Positions 1-7,943 of a stretch of 64,000 nucleotides of DNA are shown piece by piece. The stretch is from Streptomyces sp. CB01201. Lineage in GTDB: Bacteria; Actinomycetota; Actinomycetes; Streptomycetales; Streptomycetaceae. A program made the position numbers and the translations under genes. Position 1 is the first letter of the stretch; each line of letters begins with the position of its first letter. The notes below the pieces were generated by a model. The model saw only the letters and a program-made list of their open reading frames with translations, searched no databases and was not told the origin of the DNA. The stretch spans positions 1-64,000 of the forward strand of contig NZ_NNBJ01000027.1 in the NCBI RefSeq assembly GCF_002803085.1, given 5' to 3'.

Positions 1-1044
1 GCGCTGACCCCGTATGCCCGCGCCCTGCGGCTGCGGCTGGCGACGGTGGTGGGCGGCATGTCGATCGGGCGGCAGGCGGGTGCGCTGCGTTCGGGTGCGG
101 AGGTCGTGGTGGCGACGCCGGGCCGGCTGAAGGATTTGATCGAGCGCCGGGACTGCCGTTTGGACCAGGTCGACATCACGGTCCTGGACGAGGCGGACCA
201 GATGGCCGACATGGGCTTCATGCCGCAGGTCACCGAGCTGCTCGACCAGGTGCGTCCGGGCGGGCAGCGGATGCTGTTCTCGGCGACCCTGGACCGCAAT
301 GTGGACCTGCTCGTGCGCCGCTATCTGAGCGACCCGGTCGTGCACTCGGTGGACCCGTCGGCGGGCGCGGTGACCACGATGGAGCACCACGTGCTGCATG
401 TGCAGAGCGCGGACAAGTACGCCACGACCACGGAGATCGCGGCCCGGGACGGGCGGGTGATCATGTTCCTGGACACCAAGCACGCGGTGGACCAGCTCAC
501 CAAGCACCTGCTCCAGAGCGGTGTGCGGGCGGCGGCGCTGCACGGCGGGAAGTCGCAGCCCCAGCGCACCCGTACGCTCGCGCAGTTCAAGACCGGTGAC
601 GTGTCCGTGCTGGTCGCCACCAATGTGGCGGCGCGCGGTATCCACGTCGACAACCTCGACCTGGTGGTCAACGTCGACCCGCCGACCGACCACAAGGACT
701 ATCTGCACCGGGGCGGCCGTACCGCCCGCGCGGGCGAGTCCGGCAGCGTCGTCACCCTCGTCACGCCCAACCAGCGCCGCGAGATGAGCCGCCTGATGGT
801 CAATGCGAGCATCGTCCCGCAGACCACTCAAGTACGGTCCGGCGACGAGGAGTTGAGCCGGATCACCGGCGCCCAGGCACCCTCCGGGATCCCGGTCGTC
901 ATCAAGGCGCCGGTCGCCGAGCGCCCCCGCCGCAGCGCCTCCGCCTCCTCCTCGCGCGGCCGTCGCAGCCGCCCGGCCCAGGACCGGCGCGGCGCCCGCC
1001 CCGGCCGCGCCGCCGAACCCCGCCCGTCCGGAACGGCCGCCTGA
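1..1044 (+). CDS. DEAD-box ATP-dependent RNA helicase, 5' end outside the window
   Basis: The reading frame is open from base 1, so the N-terminus with the Q motif and Walker A lies outside the window; 347 codons remain. Visible helicase motifs in order are TPGR (about codon 39), the Walker B DEAD box followed by QM (codons 63-66), SAT (about codon 95), and in RecA domain 2 the ARGIH and HRGGRTAR arginine-finger motifs (about codon 236). The C-terminal 50 residues are Arg/Ser/Ala-rich and basic, typical of an RNA-binding tail in actinobacterial DEAD helicases. It should unwind or remodel RNA duplexes in the cytoplasm with ATP. Small genes for a conserved protein and a MerR regulator follow on the same strand. 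The family is certain; the specific paralogue is not. Confidence 0.93.
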   Translation, partial: ALTPYARALRLRLATVVGGMSIGRQAGALRSGAEVVVATPGRLKDLIERRDCRLDQVDITVLDEADQMADMGFMPQVTELLDQVRPGGQRMLFSATLDRNVDLLVRRYLSDPVVHSVDPSAGAVTTMEHHVLHVQSADKYATTTEIAARDGRVIMFLDTKHAVDQLTKHLLQSGVRAAALHGGKSQPQRTRTLAQFKTGDVSVLVATNVAARGIHVDNLDLVVNVDPPTDHKDYLHRGGRTARAGESGSVVTLVTPNQRREMSRLMVNASIVPQTTQVRSGDEELSRITGAQAPSGIPVVIKAPVAERPRRSASASSSRGRRSRPAQDRRGARPGRAAEPRPSGTAA

Positions 1045-1133
1045 GCCCGCACCCGGCCCTTCACCGGGGCGTGCGCGCCCCGACCGCCGACCGCACACCC
1101 GGTCGGTCCACCCCCCAAGCCTTGGAAGGCATC

Positions 1134-1442
1134 ATGCGCTGCGTCATCGCCCGCTTCCCGTTCGATCTCTCCAAGGCCCAAGTGGTGGCCGCGATGAAGG
1201 GCATCAAGCCCGAGCCCGTCGAGGGCGACTCCGTCCTCATCGGACGCCGTCACTACCCCGTCAAGCAGGTGGGCGAGGTCATCACCCGGCAGGACCGCCG
1301 CGACTTCAGCGCCCAGGAGGTGACCCGGGCCATGACCCGCCTGGGCTTCACCTGCCAGGCCTTGCCCCAGGCCGCGCCCGCCCGCACCCTGACCCCGCTG
1401 GAAGCGGCGTCCGAGATGCTCGGCGTGAACGCGCTGGCGTAA
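1134..1442 (+). CDS. Conserved small protein, function unknown (102 aa)
   Basis: I do not recognise a named domain. The ATG at 1134 is chosen over an in-frame GTG at 1071 because a GGAAGG ribosome site lies about 7 bases upstream and the extra 21 residues are low-complexity. The protein starts MRCVIARFPFDL and has a basic, mixed alpha/beta composition with no signal peptide or membrane segment, so it is probably cytoplasmic. It lies 89 bp downstream of the RNA helicase gene and may be cotranscribed. A strong hairpin at 1481-1512 closes the transcription unit. Confidence 0.75.
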   Translation: MRCVIARFPFDLSKAQVVAAMKGIKPEPVEGDSVLIGRRHYPVKQVGEVITRQDRRDFSAQEVTRAMTRLGFTCQALPQAAPARTLTPLEAASEMLGVNALA

Positions 1443-1480
1443 CCCGGAAGCCGGGCGCACCACCGCACCAGGATCACCAC

Positions 1481-1512
1481 GAGGGCCCCGCCGGGACACC
1501 GGCGGGGCCCTC
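1481..1512 (+). terminator. Strong intrinsic terminator-type hairpin
   Basis: A perfect 14-bp G/C stem (GAGGGCCCCGCCGG at 1481-1494 with its complement at 1499-1512) with a 4-nt loop lies 38 bp after the preceding stop codon. No U-tract follows, which is usual for Streptomyces terminators. It separates the helicase unit from the MerR gene. Confidence 0.8.
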
Positions 1513-1644
1513 GCCGTGTCCCCGTGTTCGCCGCCCCCGCCGGTCGGCGCGGCACCCGGGGCGGCCCATGGTGTTGAATTTCCCCTCGGGCCCGCGAACC
1601 CCGTAGGGCACCGCGGACCCACGACGCGGTGCGAAAGAGGTGAC

Positions 1645-1980
1645 ATGACAGCGGACAGCCCGCTCAGTGGTCGACTGGACGACGACGACTACCCCGCCTA
1701 CACCATGGGCCGGGCCGCCGAGATGATCGGTGCGAGCCCCGCCTTCCTGCGCGCCCTCGGCGAAGCCCGCCTGATCACCCCGTTGCGCTCCGAGGGCGGC
1801 CACCGGCGCTACTCCCGCTACCAGCTGCGCATCGCCGCCCGCGCCCGCGAACTCGTCGACCAGGGCACCCCCGTCGAAGCGGCCTGCCGGATCGTGATCC
1901 TGGAGGACCAGCTGGAGGAGGCCCAGCGGCTCAACGCGGAGTACCGCGCGGCAGCCGCCAAGGACGCCGGCACCCCCTGA
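1645..1980 (+). CDS. MerR-type HTH transcriptional regulator (111 aa)
   Basis: The ATG at 1645 has a GAAAGAGG ribosome site; an upstream in-frame extension to 1516 is proline-rich and looks non-coding. Residues 17-80 form a MerR-like winged HTH: YTMGRAAEMIGASPAFLRAL is followed by a GGHRRYSRYQL wing, then a helical C-terminal stretch rich in E/Q/R. At 111 residues there is no separate effector-binding domain, as in the short MerR-like regulators common in Streptomyces. It has its own upstream gap behind the terminator at 1481-1512 and converges on the gntR gene. Target genes are unknown; the neighbouring RNA helicase gene is a guess from position only. Confidence 0.85.
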   Translation: MTADSPLSGRLDDDDYPAYTMGRAAEMIGASPAFLRALGEARLITPLRSEGGHRRYSRYQLRIAARARELVDQGTPVEAACRIVILEDQLEEAQRLNAEYRAAAAKDAGTP

Positions 1981-2028
1981 CCCGGCGCCCCGTTCCCCGC
2001 CCGCCCGCGCGGGCCGAGGCAGGGCGGT

Positions 2029-2736
2029 TCAGCGGGCCGCGCCCAGGCGGCGCTTGGGCTTGGGGTCGGCCGCCTCGCTCCGCGCCCACAGCGAGCGGAC
2101 GTGACCGAGGTGGCGGGTCATGCACTTCTCGGCCGCCCTGGCGTCCCCGGCCAGCATGAGGTCGAGCAGCTCGATGTGCTCCTCGGCCGACGGGATCAGC
2201 TCGTCGCGCTGGTCCAGCGCGGTCAGACCGTACAGCCGGGACCGCTTGCGCAGATCGCCGACGGTCTCCACCAGGCGCTCGTTGCCCGACAGCGCGAGCA
2301 GCGAGAGATGGAAGCGGCGGTCGGCCTCCAGGTAGCCGATGAGGTCGTGCTCGCGGGCCGCGCGCACGATCTCCTCGGCGACCGGCCGCAGCGCCTCCAG
2401 GTCGGCGCGGTCCGCGCTGCGGGTGATCCGGCCGATCATCGGGACCTCGATCAGGGCACGGATCTCGGTGTACTGGTCGAGATCGCGCTCATTGACCTCG
2501 GTGATCCGAAAGCCCTTGTTGCGGACCGGCTCCACCAGGCCCTCCCGGGCGAGGTCGAGCATGGCCTCGCGCACGGGGGTCGCGGAGATGCCGAACTCCT
2601 CGGCGAGGCCGGGCGCCGAATAGACCTGCCCGGGCCGCAGCTCACCGGAGATCAGCGCGGCGCGCAGCGCGTGGGCGACCTGGTCGCGCAGCCGCTCGGT
2701 GGTGGTGATGACCTTGCTCTGCTTCAGGTGTCCCAT
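2029..2736 (-). CDS. GntR/FadR (FCD) family regulator, probably controls the upstream dehydrogenase operon
   Basis: This 235-residue protein has an N-terminal winged HTH (about residues 14-80, with LAEEFGISATPVREAMLDL as the recognition unit) and a helical FCD effector domain (about 90-215) carrying the expected His/Asp metal-ligand pattern (RRFHLSL and EEHIELL ... RHLGHV). It is the last gene of a minus-strand run behind three dehydrogenase subunit genes, 47 bp downstream of the nearest. FCD regulators usually sense carboxylates or amino acids and repress catabolic genes, which fits. The 12-mer at 2771-2782 upstream of this gene matches 9 of 12 bases at 6000-6011 upstream of the operon, suggesting shared control and autoregulation. 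The ATG at 2736 is preceded by a GGAGGAAC ribosome site. Confidence 0.9.
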   Translation of the reverse strand: MGHLKQSKVITTTERLRDQVAHALRAALISGELRPGQVYSAPGLAEEFGISATPVREAMLDLAREGLVEPVRNKGFRITEVNERDLDQYTEIRALIEVPMIGRITRSADRADLEALRPVAEEIVRAAREHDLIGYLEADRRFHLSLLALSGNERLVETVGDLRKRSRLYGLTALDQRDELIPSAEEHIELLDLMLAGDARAAEKCMTRHLGHVRSLWARSEAADPKPKRRLGAAR

Positions 2737-2770
2737 GCTGCTGTTCCTCCGTACCGAGCGGAGACCCAGA

Positions 2771-2782
2771 GTACAATGTCAC
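2771..2782. promoter_or_regulatory. Candidate GntR operator upstream of the gntR gene
   Basis: GTACAATGTCAC lies 35 bp upstream of the gntR start and matches 9 of 12 positions of GTAATATTTCAC at 6000-6011, just upstream of the first dehydrogenase gene. The same motif in front of the regulator and in front of its putative target operon is what an autoregulated FCD regulator would give. The assignment is by motif sharing only. Confidence 0.4.
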
Positions 2783-2783
2783 G

Positions 2784-4337
2784 TTACGTTTGCGACCGGC
2801 TCGGCTCCTGACCGCATCCGGGCCCCTCGGCGGCCAGCGCGCCGAGCGTGACCGGTACCGCCAACGGGCGCCGCTGCGCCGGGGGTTGACCGTCCCCGGC
2901 GAGGCAGGACACCGCCGCCCCGCACATCCGCCCCTGGCACCAGCCCATGCCGGCCCGCGTGAACAGCTTGACGGTACGGGCGTCGCGGGCACCCTCGTCG
3001 GTGACCGCCGCGCGGATCCGGCCCGCCGTGACCTCCTCGCAGCGGCACACCTCGGTGTCGTCGGAGAGCCAGTCGGTCCAGCCCGGCCCCGGAGCGTGCG
3101 CGGCGGCCATGGCTTCGGCGAAGGCACGCAGCCGGGCACGGCGGGACAGCAACTGCCCTACCCGCGCGGGGCGTCCAGGGTCCAGGCCGGAGGGCCGCCG
3201 CGGGTCCGGTCCGGCGTACGGTCCAGGCTTCGTGAGCCGCGCGGCAATGGCCAGTGCTGCCAACTCACCCTCCGCACAGGCGAGTTGTGCGCCCGCCACG
3301 CCCCCGACCTCGCCCGCGGCCCAGATCCCCCGCACCGAGGTCTCCTGTGTCGAACTCAGCCGCAGCGCCAGCGTGTTGTCGGCGGTCGAGCGGGTGGCAC
3401 AGCCGAGCGTGGTGGCGAGTTCGATCCCGGGTACGAGCCCGTGGCCGACGGCGAGGGCGTCACAGGCGATCCGGCGCCCGGACCCGGGCACGGGACGCCA
3501 CCGGGCGTCGAGCCGGGACACGGTGACCGCCTCGACGCGCTCGGAGCCGTACGCCTCGGTCACCGCGCTGCGGGTACGCAGCGGGATCCGGTGCCGGAGC
3601 AGGGCCGCGCCATGGGTCAGGCCCTCGGCGAGCTTGCGGGGGTTGGCGGCGAGCGCTCGGGGGTGACGGGCGTAGCCGAGATAGCCGGACGCCTCGATCA
3701 CGGCCGGAACCTCGACGCCTGCCGAGGCGAGCGAGGAGGCCACGGCGAGGAGCAGCGGGCCGCTCCCGGCGACGACCACCCGCTTCCCGGGCCGCACGAG
3801 CCCGCCCTTGAGCATGGCCTGCGCGCCACCGGCCCCCACGACGCCCGGCAAAGTCCAGCCAGGAAAGGGCAGTTGCCGCTCATACGCCCCGGTGGCGAGC
3901 AACACGGCCCGCGCCCGAACCCGCACGGCCCGCCGCCCCTCACCTCCACCCTCCCCGCCCTCTCCTCCGTCCTCCCCGACGACGGCATGCACGACCCATT
4001 CGCCGTCCCCGCGCCGGCCCCCGGGCCGCTCCCCGGGCCCGCCCCTGCCCCCGTCCCCGTCCCGCTCCACGGCCCACACATGGTGCCGGCCAAGATGCTC
4101 GACCCGCCCGGCCGCGAGCCGCCCGCGCAACGCGACGAACGCGTCCCAGTCGTGATGCAGCGCCTGGGGCCGAGTGGCCCCGAGCGCGGCAGCGGGCTGC
4201 CGGTAGAACTGGCCCCCGATGCGCTCGGCCATGTCCAACAGCGCTACCCGGAGCCCGAGTTGCCCCGCGGCCCCGGCACCGGCCAGCCCGGCGGGCCCGG
4301 CCCCCACCACCACGAGGTCATACGACTCCGTCACCAC
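2784..4337 (-). CDS. NAD(P)/FAD oxidoreductase subunit with C-terminal [2Fe-2S] motif (hydroxyproline/opine dehydrogenase alpha type)
   Basis: After an N-terminal Rossmann dinucleotide motif (VVVGAGPAGLAG, within the first 20 residues) there is a second NAD/FAD-binding region (RVVVAGSGPLLLAVA) and a C-terminal BFD-like cysteine set (CRCEEV ... WCQGRMCG) for a [2Fe-2S] cluster. This architecture matches the large subunit of heterotrimeric D-hydroxyproline dehydrogenase (LhpBEF-like) and of octopine/nopaline oxidases and HcnABC-like enzymes. The GTG at 4337 puts the dinucleotide motif at the N-terminus; the frame stays open to 4436 but the extra residues lack homology features. A Gly/Glu-rich insert (about residues 110-140) is unusual low-complexity sequence. 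The partner subunit genes lie upstream on the same strand. Substrate identity is inferred; opine or other secondary amine oxidation is possible. Confidence 0.85.
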   Translation of the reverse strand: MVTESYDLVVVGAGPAGLAGAGAAGQLGLRVALLDMAERIGGQFYRQPAAALGATRPQALHHDWDAFVALRGRLAAGRVEHLGRHHVWAVERDGDGGRGGPGERPGGRRGDGEWVVHAVVGEDGGEGGEGGGEGRRAVRVRARAVLLATGAYERQLPFPGWTLPGVVGAGGAQAMLKGGLVRPGKRVVVAGSGPLLLAVASSLASAGVEVPAVIEASGYLGYARHPRALAANPRKLAEGLTHGAALLRHRIPLRTRSAVTEAYGSERVEAVTVSRLDARWRPVPGSGRRIACDALAVGHGLVPGIELATTLGCATRSTADNTLALRLSSTQETSVRGIWAAGEVGGVAGAQLACAEGELAALAIAARLTKPGPYAGPDPRRPSGLDPGRPARVGQLLSRRARLRAFAEAMAAAHAPGPGWTDWLSDDTEVCRCEEVTAGRIRAAVTDEGARDARTVKLFTRAGMGWCQGRMCGAAVSCLAGDGQPPAQRRPLAVPVTLGALAAEGPGCGQEPSRSQT

Positions 4338-4481
4338 GCACCCCCGACTCCACTGCAAGCACGCCCTGTTGAGGGTGCGGGTCGCCGGCATGGGCGACCC
4401 GGCCGCGCGAGCACCACGAACCACGAACGACCGCACCCGGGGACGGCGGGGCAGACCCCGCCCCCCGTACCCGCCCCCTGC
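4338..4481 (-). other. 144-bp gap inside the dehydrogenase operon with a small hairpin
   Basis: No gene is supported here. A 7-bp G/C stem with a 4-nt loop (GGCGGGG at 4445-4451 and CCCCGCC at 4456-4462) lies between the ferredoxin-like subunit gene and the large-subunit gene. It could be a weak attenuator or a 3'-end processing element; it is too small to call a terminator. Confidence 0.3.
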
Positions 4482-4844
4482 TCAGACCGCGAGCTCCCCA
4501 CGGCCCTCCCCCTCCTGCGTTCCGATCGCGTCCCCGGGCCGTACCCCCACGAGGCACGCCCTCCGATTGGCCACGCCGTTGACCGTGACCAGACAGTCGA
4601 AGCACTGCCCGATCCCGCAGAACACCCCCCGCGGCTTCCCGCCCGCGCGGGTCGTCCGCCAGGCCAGGATTCCCGCGGCCCACAACGCGGCCGCGACGGT
4701 CTGCCCGGGGAGCGCCGGCAGGGCACGCCCGTCCACCGTGATCTCGAACGCGGGCCCCGGCCGGGCCCCGGCCAGCTCACCGGGGGTGCGGGCCGCACCG
4801 TCCACCCGGGCCTCCCTCCCCGACCACCGCTGCCGTCGGCTCAT
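4482..4844 (-). CDS. (2Fe-2S)-binding protein, small subunit of the dehydrogenase
   Basis: This 120-residue protein carries the plant-type ferredoxin cysteine pattern FCGIGQCFDC followed by a fourth cysteine in RRACLVG, within a beta-grasp fold (about residues 32-118) that resembles the N-terminal [2Fe-2S] domain of sarcosine oxidase alpha and the small subunit of hydroxyproline/opine dehydrogenases. The first 30 residues are basic and low-complexity. The start ATG at 4844 overlaps the stop of the preceding DAO gene as ATGA, so translation is coupled. It should relay electrons from the catalytic FAD subunit to the large subunit. Confidence 0.88.
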   Translation of the reverse strand: MSRRQRWSGREARVDGAARTPGELAGARPGPAFEITVDGRALPALPGQTVAAALWAAGILAWRTTRAGGKPRGVFCGIGQCFDCLVTVNGVANRRACLVGVRPGDAIGTQEGEGRGELAV

Positions 4845-5989
4845 GCCCCACCTCCCGCCTCGAACCGCGCCGGATCGAACGGGCTGATGTCCAGGGGTGG
4901 TTGGCCCCCGACCAGGCACTCCGCGATGATCCGCCCCGTCACCGGGGCGAGCCCGATCCCCGCGCCCTCGTGCCCGCAGGCGTGCAGCAGCCCCGGCACC
5001 CGCGGATCCGCCCCGATCGCCGGCAGGTGGTCCGGCAGATAGGGCCGGAACCCCGCGTACGTACGGATCACCCGCACGCCCGCGAGTACGGGGAACAGCG
5101 CGGTCGCCCCGGCCGCGAGTCGCCGAAGGGCCGGCACCGAGAGCGTGCGGTCGAACCCCACCCGCTCGCGGCTCGCGCCGATCAGGACCGGCCCCGCGGG
5201 CGTCCCCTCGACCACCGGCGAGGTCTGGAGCGCGGCGGAGTCGCTGGCCACGTCCGCGACGTAGTCCGCCGCGTACACCTTGTGCCGCACCACGCGCGGC
5301 AGCGGCTCCGTGACCAGGACGAAGCCGCGACGGGGCAGCACCGGCAGCAACACCCCCGCCAGCCGGGCCAGTTCGCCGCCCCAGGTGCCGGCGGCGTTGA
5401 CGACGTACGGCGCGTGCAGCACCCCGGACGCGGTCCGCACACCGCGTACCGCGCCGCCCGGACCGGTGAGCAGCCCCGTCACCTCCTGCCCTGGCCGGAG
5501 TTCCGCACCCGACGCGCGCAGCAGCCGCGCCGCAGCGAGGGCGGGCATGACCTGGGCGTCCTGCGGATAGTGGACGCCTCCCGCGAGGCCGGGCGCCAAG
5601 TGCGGCTCCAGGTGGGGCAGCCGGTCGGCCGGCACCTCGCGGACGGTCACGCCCGCCTTCTCCTGGGCCGCGGCGAAGGTGCGCAGCGCGGTCAGGGCCG
5701 CCTCGTCGGAGGCGACGACGAGCCCGCCCTTGGGCTCGTACTCGACGCCGCGCGGGAGCTGTTCCGCGAGCTCTCGCCACAACTCGGCCGACTGGAGGGC
5801 CAGTTCGAGTTCGGGTCCGGGGGCCTTGTCCGAGACGAGGAGGTTGCCTTCGCCGGAGCCGGTGGTGCCGCCGGCGACGGGGCCGCGGTCGAGGACGGTC
5901 ACCTTCAGGCCGGCGCGGGCCGCGTAGTGGGCGCAGGCGGCACCCACGATGCCGGCGCCCACGACGATGACGTCCGGGGTGCTTGTCAT
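4841..5989 (-). CDS. FAD-dependent DAO-family oxidoreductase, catalytic subunit (D-hydroxyproline/opine dehydrogenase beta type)
   Basis: The 382-residue protein opens with an ADP-binding beta-alpha-beta motif (VIVVGAGIVGAACAHYAA, residues 8-25) followed by the FAD GG-doublet region (GGTTGSGEGNL), and ends with the DAO C-terminal motif around GHEGAGIGLAPVTGRII. This is the D-amino-acid/sarcosine-oxidase-like fold that oxidises the secondary or primary amine. It is first in an operon with the [2Fe-2S] and FAD/[2Fe-2S] subunit genes, the arrangement of D-hydroxyproline dehydrogenase. No epimerase, deaminase or semialdehyde dehydrogenase gene is nearby, so the rest of such a pathway is encoded elsewhere or the substrate differs. 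The ATG at 5989 is preferred over the GTG at 5995 because a GGGGTGG ribosome site precedes it. Confidence 0.87.
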   Translation of the reverse strand: MTSTPDVIVVGAGIVGAACAHYAARAGLKVTVLDRGPVAGGTTGSGEGNLLVSDKAPGPELELALQSAELWRELAEQLPRGVEYEPKGGLVVASDEAALTALRTFAAAQEKAGVTVREVPADRLPHLEPHLAPGLAGGVHYPQDAQVMPALAAARLLRASGAELRPGQEVTGLLTGPGGAVRGVRTASGVLHAPYVVNAAGTWGGELARLAGVLLPVLPRRGFVLVTEPLPRVVRHKVYAADYVADVASDSAALQTSPVVEGTPAGPVLIGASRERVGFDRTLSVPALRRLAAGATALFPVLAGVRVIRTYAGFRPYLPDHLPAIGADPRVPGLLHACGHEGAGIGLAPVTGRIIAECLVGGQPPLDISPFDPARFEAGGGA

Positions 5990-5999
5990 GACCACCCCG

Positions 6000-6011
6000 G
6001 TAATATTTCAC
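6000..6011. promoter_or_regulatory. Candidate GntR operator in front of the dehydrogenase operon
   Basis: GTAATATTTCAC lies 11 bp upstream of the first dehydrogenase start codon in an AT-rich patch that stands out in this GC-rich DNA. It matches 9 of 12 bases of the 12-mer upstream of the gntR gene (2771-2782). Its place over the likely transcription or translation start fits repression. Confidence 0.4.
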
Positions 6012-6055
6012 ATGGCACCGCACCTGCCAAGGCGCTGCCGCTCGGCGGCTCGGGG

Positions 6056-7174
6056 TCACAGCACCGTGCTCCCCAGAGCCCGCCCGCTGCCCCCCACCCC
6101 CGGCAGCACATAGAAGAGGGCCGAACCGTACTGCTCCGCATAGGAGTTGAGCGCATCGGACGCGGCCAGCCGGGCCCCCACCCGTACGAACAGCGAGGGA
6201 TCTCGCATGTACGCGAGGAAGAGCATGCCCCGGTCCCCAGGACTGTTCTCGTAGGAGTAGCTCCGCCGGAACATCCGCGCACCCCCGTCGGGGCCTGGGC
6301 CGGCGAGCCGGACATGGGCGTCCAGAGGCAGGACGTAACTCCCCTCCGGGGTACGGGCGTTCAGGTCGGAGGACAGCACCTCCCCGCCCTTCTTGCGGCA
6401 CCCGAGGATCTGCTCCTGCCGGGCGACCGGCAGGCGCCCGAACTCCTCCACCCTCAGCCGGATCCGCCGCACCACGAGGAACGTACCGTCCGCATAACGC
6501 CCCCCGGGCGGCAGCCACACCCAGCGCTCGCTCTCCGCAGCCGTGGGGTTGGCCGTGCCGTTCTTGAAGCCGAGCAGGTCACGCGGGGCCTCGCCCGCCC
6601 GCGCGGGCGCGAGGAGTTCGGAGCGCGGGCCGGAGCGCTCGGCGGGCAGGAAACCCGCCTGGCGCCAGCGCGGCCGCAGCACCCCCGCGCCCGCGCCCGC
6701 GAGCAGCCCGGCCAGACGCTCGCACCCCTGCGGATCCCGCGCGCAGATCTGCACCCCGATCTCGCCGCCCCCCGCCCCCACGTCCAGGTGCTCCCCGGCG
6801 AAGGCGGGCAGCTCCCGCAGGCCCTCGGGCCCCCCGACGCCGAGGCGTGGCGGCAGGGCGGGGCCGATGCCCACGGTCGCGGTGGGTCCGGGCGCCATCC
6901 CGGCCAACAGTTCGCTCCACCGCGCGAGCAACCGCCGGACCGCGTCGCGTCCGGGGGCGCCCCGGGTGCCGGGCGTGAGGTCGTAGGAGACGAAGAGCGT
7001 GTGCGGCTGCTGGGGCTCGATCACCCCGGCCTGCCGGACGGGCCCGGCGGGGGGCGCGTGGACGGGCCGCCGGTCCCGCTCGCGCCGGGGCGCCGCGGCC
7101 TCGCACCCGCTCAGCGCGAAGGCCGTCGGAAGCGTGGCGAGAAGCGCGCGGCGCCGGAGCCCGAGGTCACTCAA
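6056..7174 (-). CDS. DyP-type heme peroxidase, predicted Tat-exported lipoprotein, with GxxDG changed to GxxNG
   Basis: The protein (372 aa from a TTG start at 7174; TTG 7186 is an alternative) starts LSDLGLRRRALL and continues to a lipobox-like ALSGC (Cys24), so it looks Tat-exported and lipid-anchored like EfeB/DtpA relatives. The DyP fold is shown by the proximal heme His in DAHVRLAGP (His287), the distal Arg region MFRRSYSY, and GFKNGTANP. In DyP enzymes the last motif is GxxDG, where the Asp acts in peroxide cleavage; here the codon at 6560-6562 is AAC (Asn205). The loss may lower classical peroxidase activity or shift function. No EfeU/EfeO genes are adjacent. The 112-bp divergent gap to the hydrolase gene contains paired GTAC tetramers (GTACAAAACAGTAC), a possible operator. 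Confidence 0.85.
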   Translation of the reverse strand: MSDLGLRRRALLATLPTAFALSGCEAAAPRRERDRRPVHAPPAGPVRQAGVIEPQQPHTLFVSYDLTPGTRGAPGRDAVRRLLARWSELLAGMAPGPTATVGIGPALPPRLGVGGPEGLRELPAFAGEHLDVGAGGGEIGVQICARDPQGCERLAGLLAGAGAGVLRPRWRQAGFLPAERSGPRSELLAPARAGEAPRDLLGFKNGTANPTAAESERWVWLPPGGRYADGTFLVVRRIRLRVEEFGRLPVARQEQILGCRKKGGEVLSSDLNARTPEGSYVLPLDAHVRLAGPGPDGGARMFRRSYSYENSPGDRGMLFLAYMRDPSLFVRVGARLAASDALNSYAEQYGSALFYVLPGVGGSGRALGSTVL

Positions 7175-7286
7175 GTCATCGTACAAAACAGTACATTTCG
7201 TGAGAGAAGTGCTCGGTACGATACACCTGCGGCACCCCGGGTACGGGGACTTCCGTAAGAGGCAAGCGACCAGCGCGGGGGAAGCC

Positions 7287-7892
7287 ATGTCCGGCTACGT
7301 GATCATTCCCGGTATCGACGGGTCCGACGAGCACCACTGGCAGAGCGAGTGGGAGCGGCAGTGGGGTCCGTCGGCGGTGCGCACGGCGCCGGACTCGTGG
7401 TCCGAGCCGGATCTGGAGGACTGGGTCGCGGCGGTCGGGACGGCCGTCGACGAGGCAGCCCGGCAGCACGACCACGTCGTCCTCGTGGCCCACAGCCTGG
7501 GCTGCTGGGCCGCGGCCACCTGGCTGGGCCGGAGCCCCTCACCCGCGGCCACGGCCGCGTTCCTGGTGGCCCCGCCCGACCCGCTGTCCCCGGCGTTCCC
7601 GAGCGGGTCCGCACCGACCTTCACCGAGCTGTCGGCGCGCCCGCTCCCCATCCCCGCCCTGGTGGTGGCCGGCACGAACGACCCCTACTGCGCCCCCGAG
7701 ACCTCCGCCGCATTCGCCGCGCAGTGGGGCGCCCACCACCATCTGGCCGGCCCGGTCGGACACATCAACTCCGGCAGCCTGCTCGGCAGTTGGGAGGAGG
7801 GCCGGGACCTTCTGGACTCGCTTCTCCCCACCTCCGCCCCCGCCCCCGACCTCACGCCCACCCCGGCCCCCGCCCCCGGCACGTCCGCCTGA
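7287..7892 (+). CDS. RBBP9/YdeN-family alpha/beta hydrolase (201 aa)
   Basis: The protein begins GYVIIPGIDGSDEHHWQSEW, the signature opening of the small RBBP9/YdeN serine hydrolases, and has the nucleophile elbow AHSLG (Ser catalytic), an Asp in AGTNDPY and a His in GHINSGS completing a triad. There is no signal peptide, so it is cytoplasmic. The last 20 residues are Pro/Ala/Thr-rich. The ATG at 7287 has a GGGGGAAG ribosome site; in-frame sequence upstream is low-complexity. It is divergent from the peroxidase gene. Physiological substrate is unknown; the family cleaves small esters in vitro. Confidence 0.85.
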   Translation: MSGYVIIPGIDGSDEHHWQSEWERQWGPSAVRTAPDSWSEPDLEDWVAAVGTAVDEAARQHDHVVLVAHSLGCWAAATWLGRSPSPAATAAFLVAPPDPLSPAFPSGSAPTFTELSARPLPIPALVVAGTNDPYCAPETSAAFAAQWGAHHHLAGPVGHINSGSLLGSWEEGRDLLDSLLPTSAPAPDLTPTPAPAPGTSA

Positions 7893-7943
7893 GCCGCGAC
7901 TGCCCCCGGCCGCTCCTGCCCCGGCCTCTCCTGCTCCCAGTCG

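Noticed and set aside
4845..6518. Long frame extending upstream of the [2Fe-2S] subunit
   Set aside because: It is antisense-phase sequence within the DAO and DyP genes; the ATGA overlap at 4841-4844 marks the real start.
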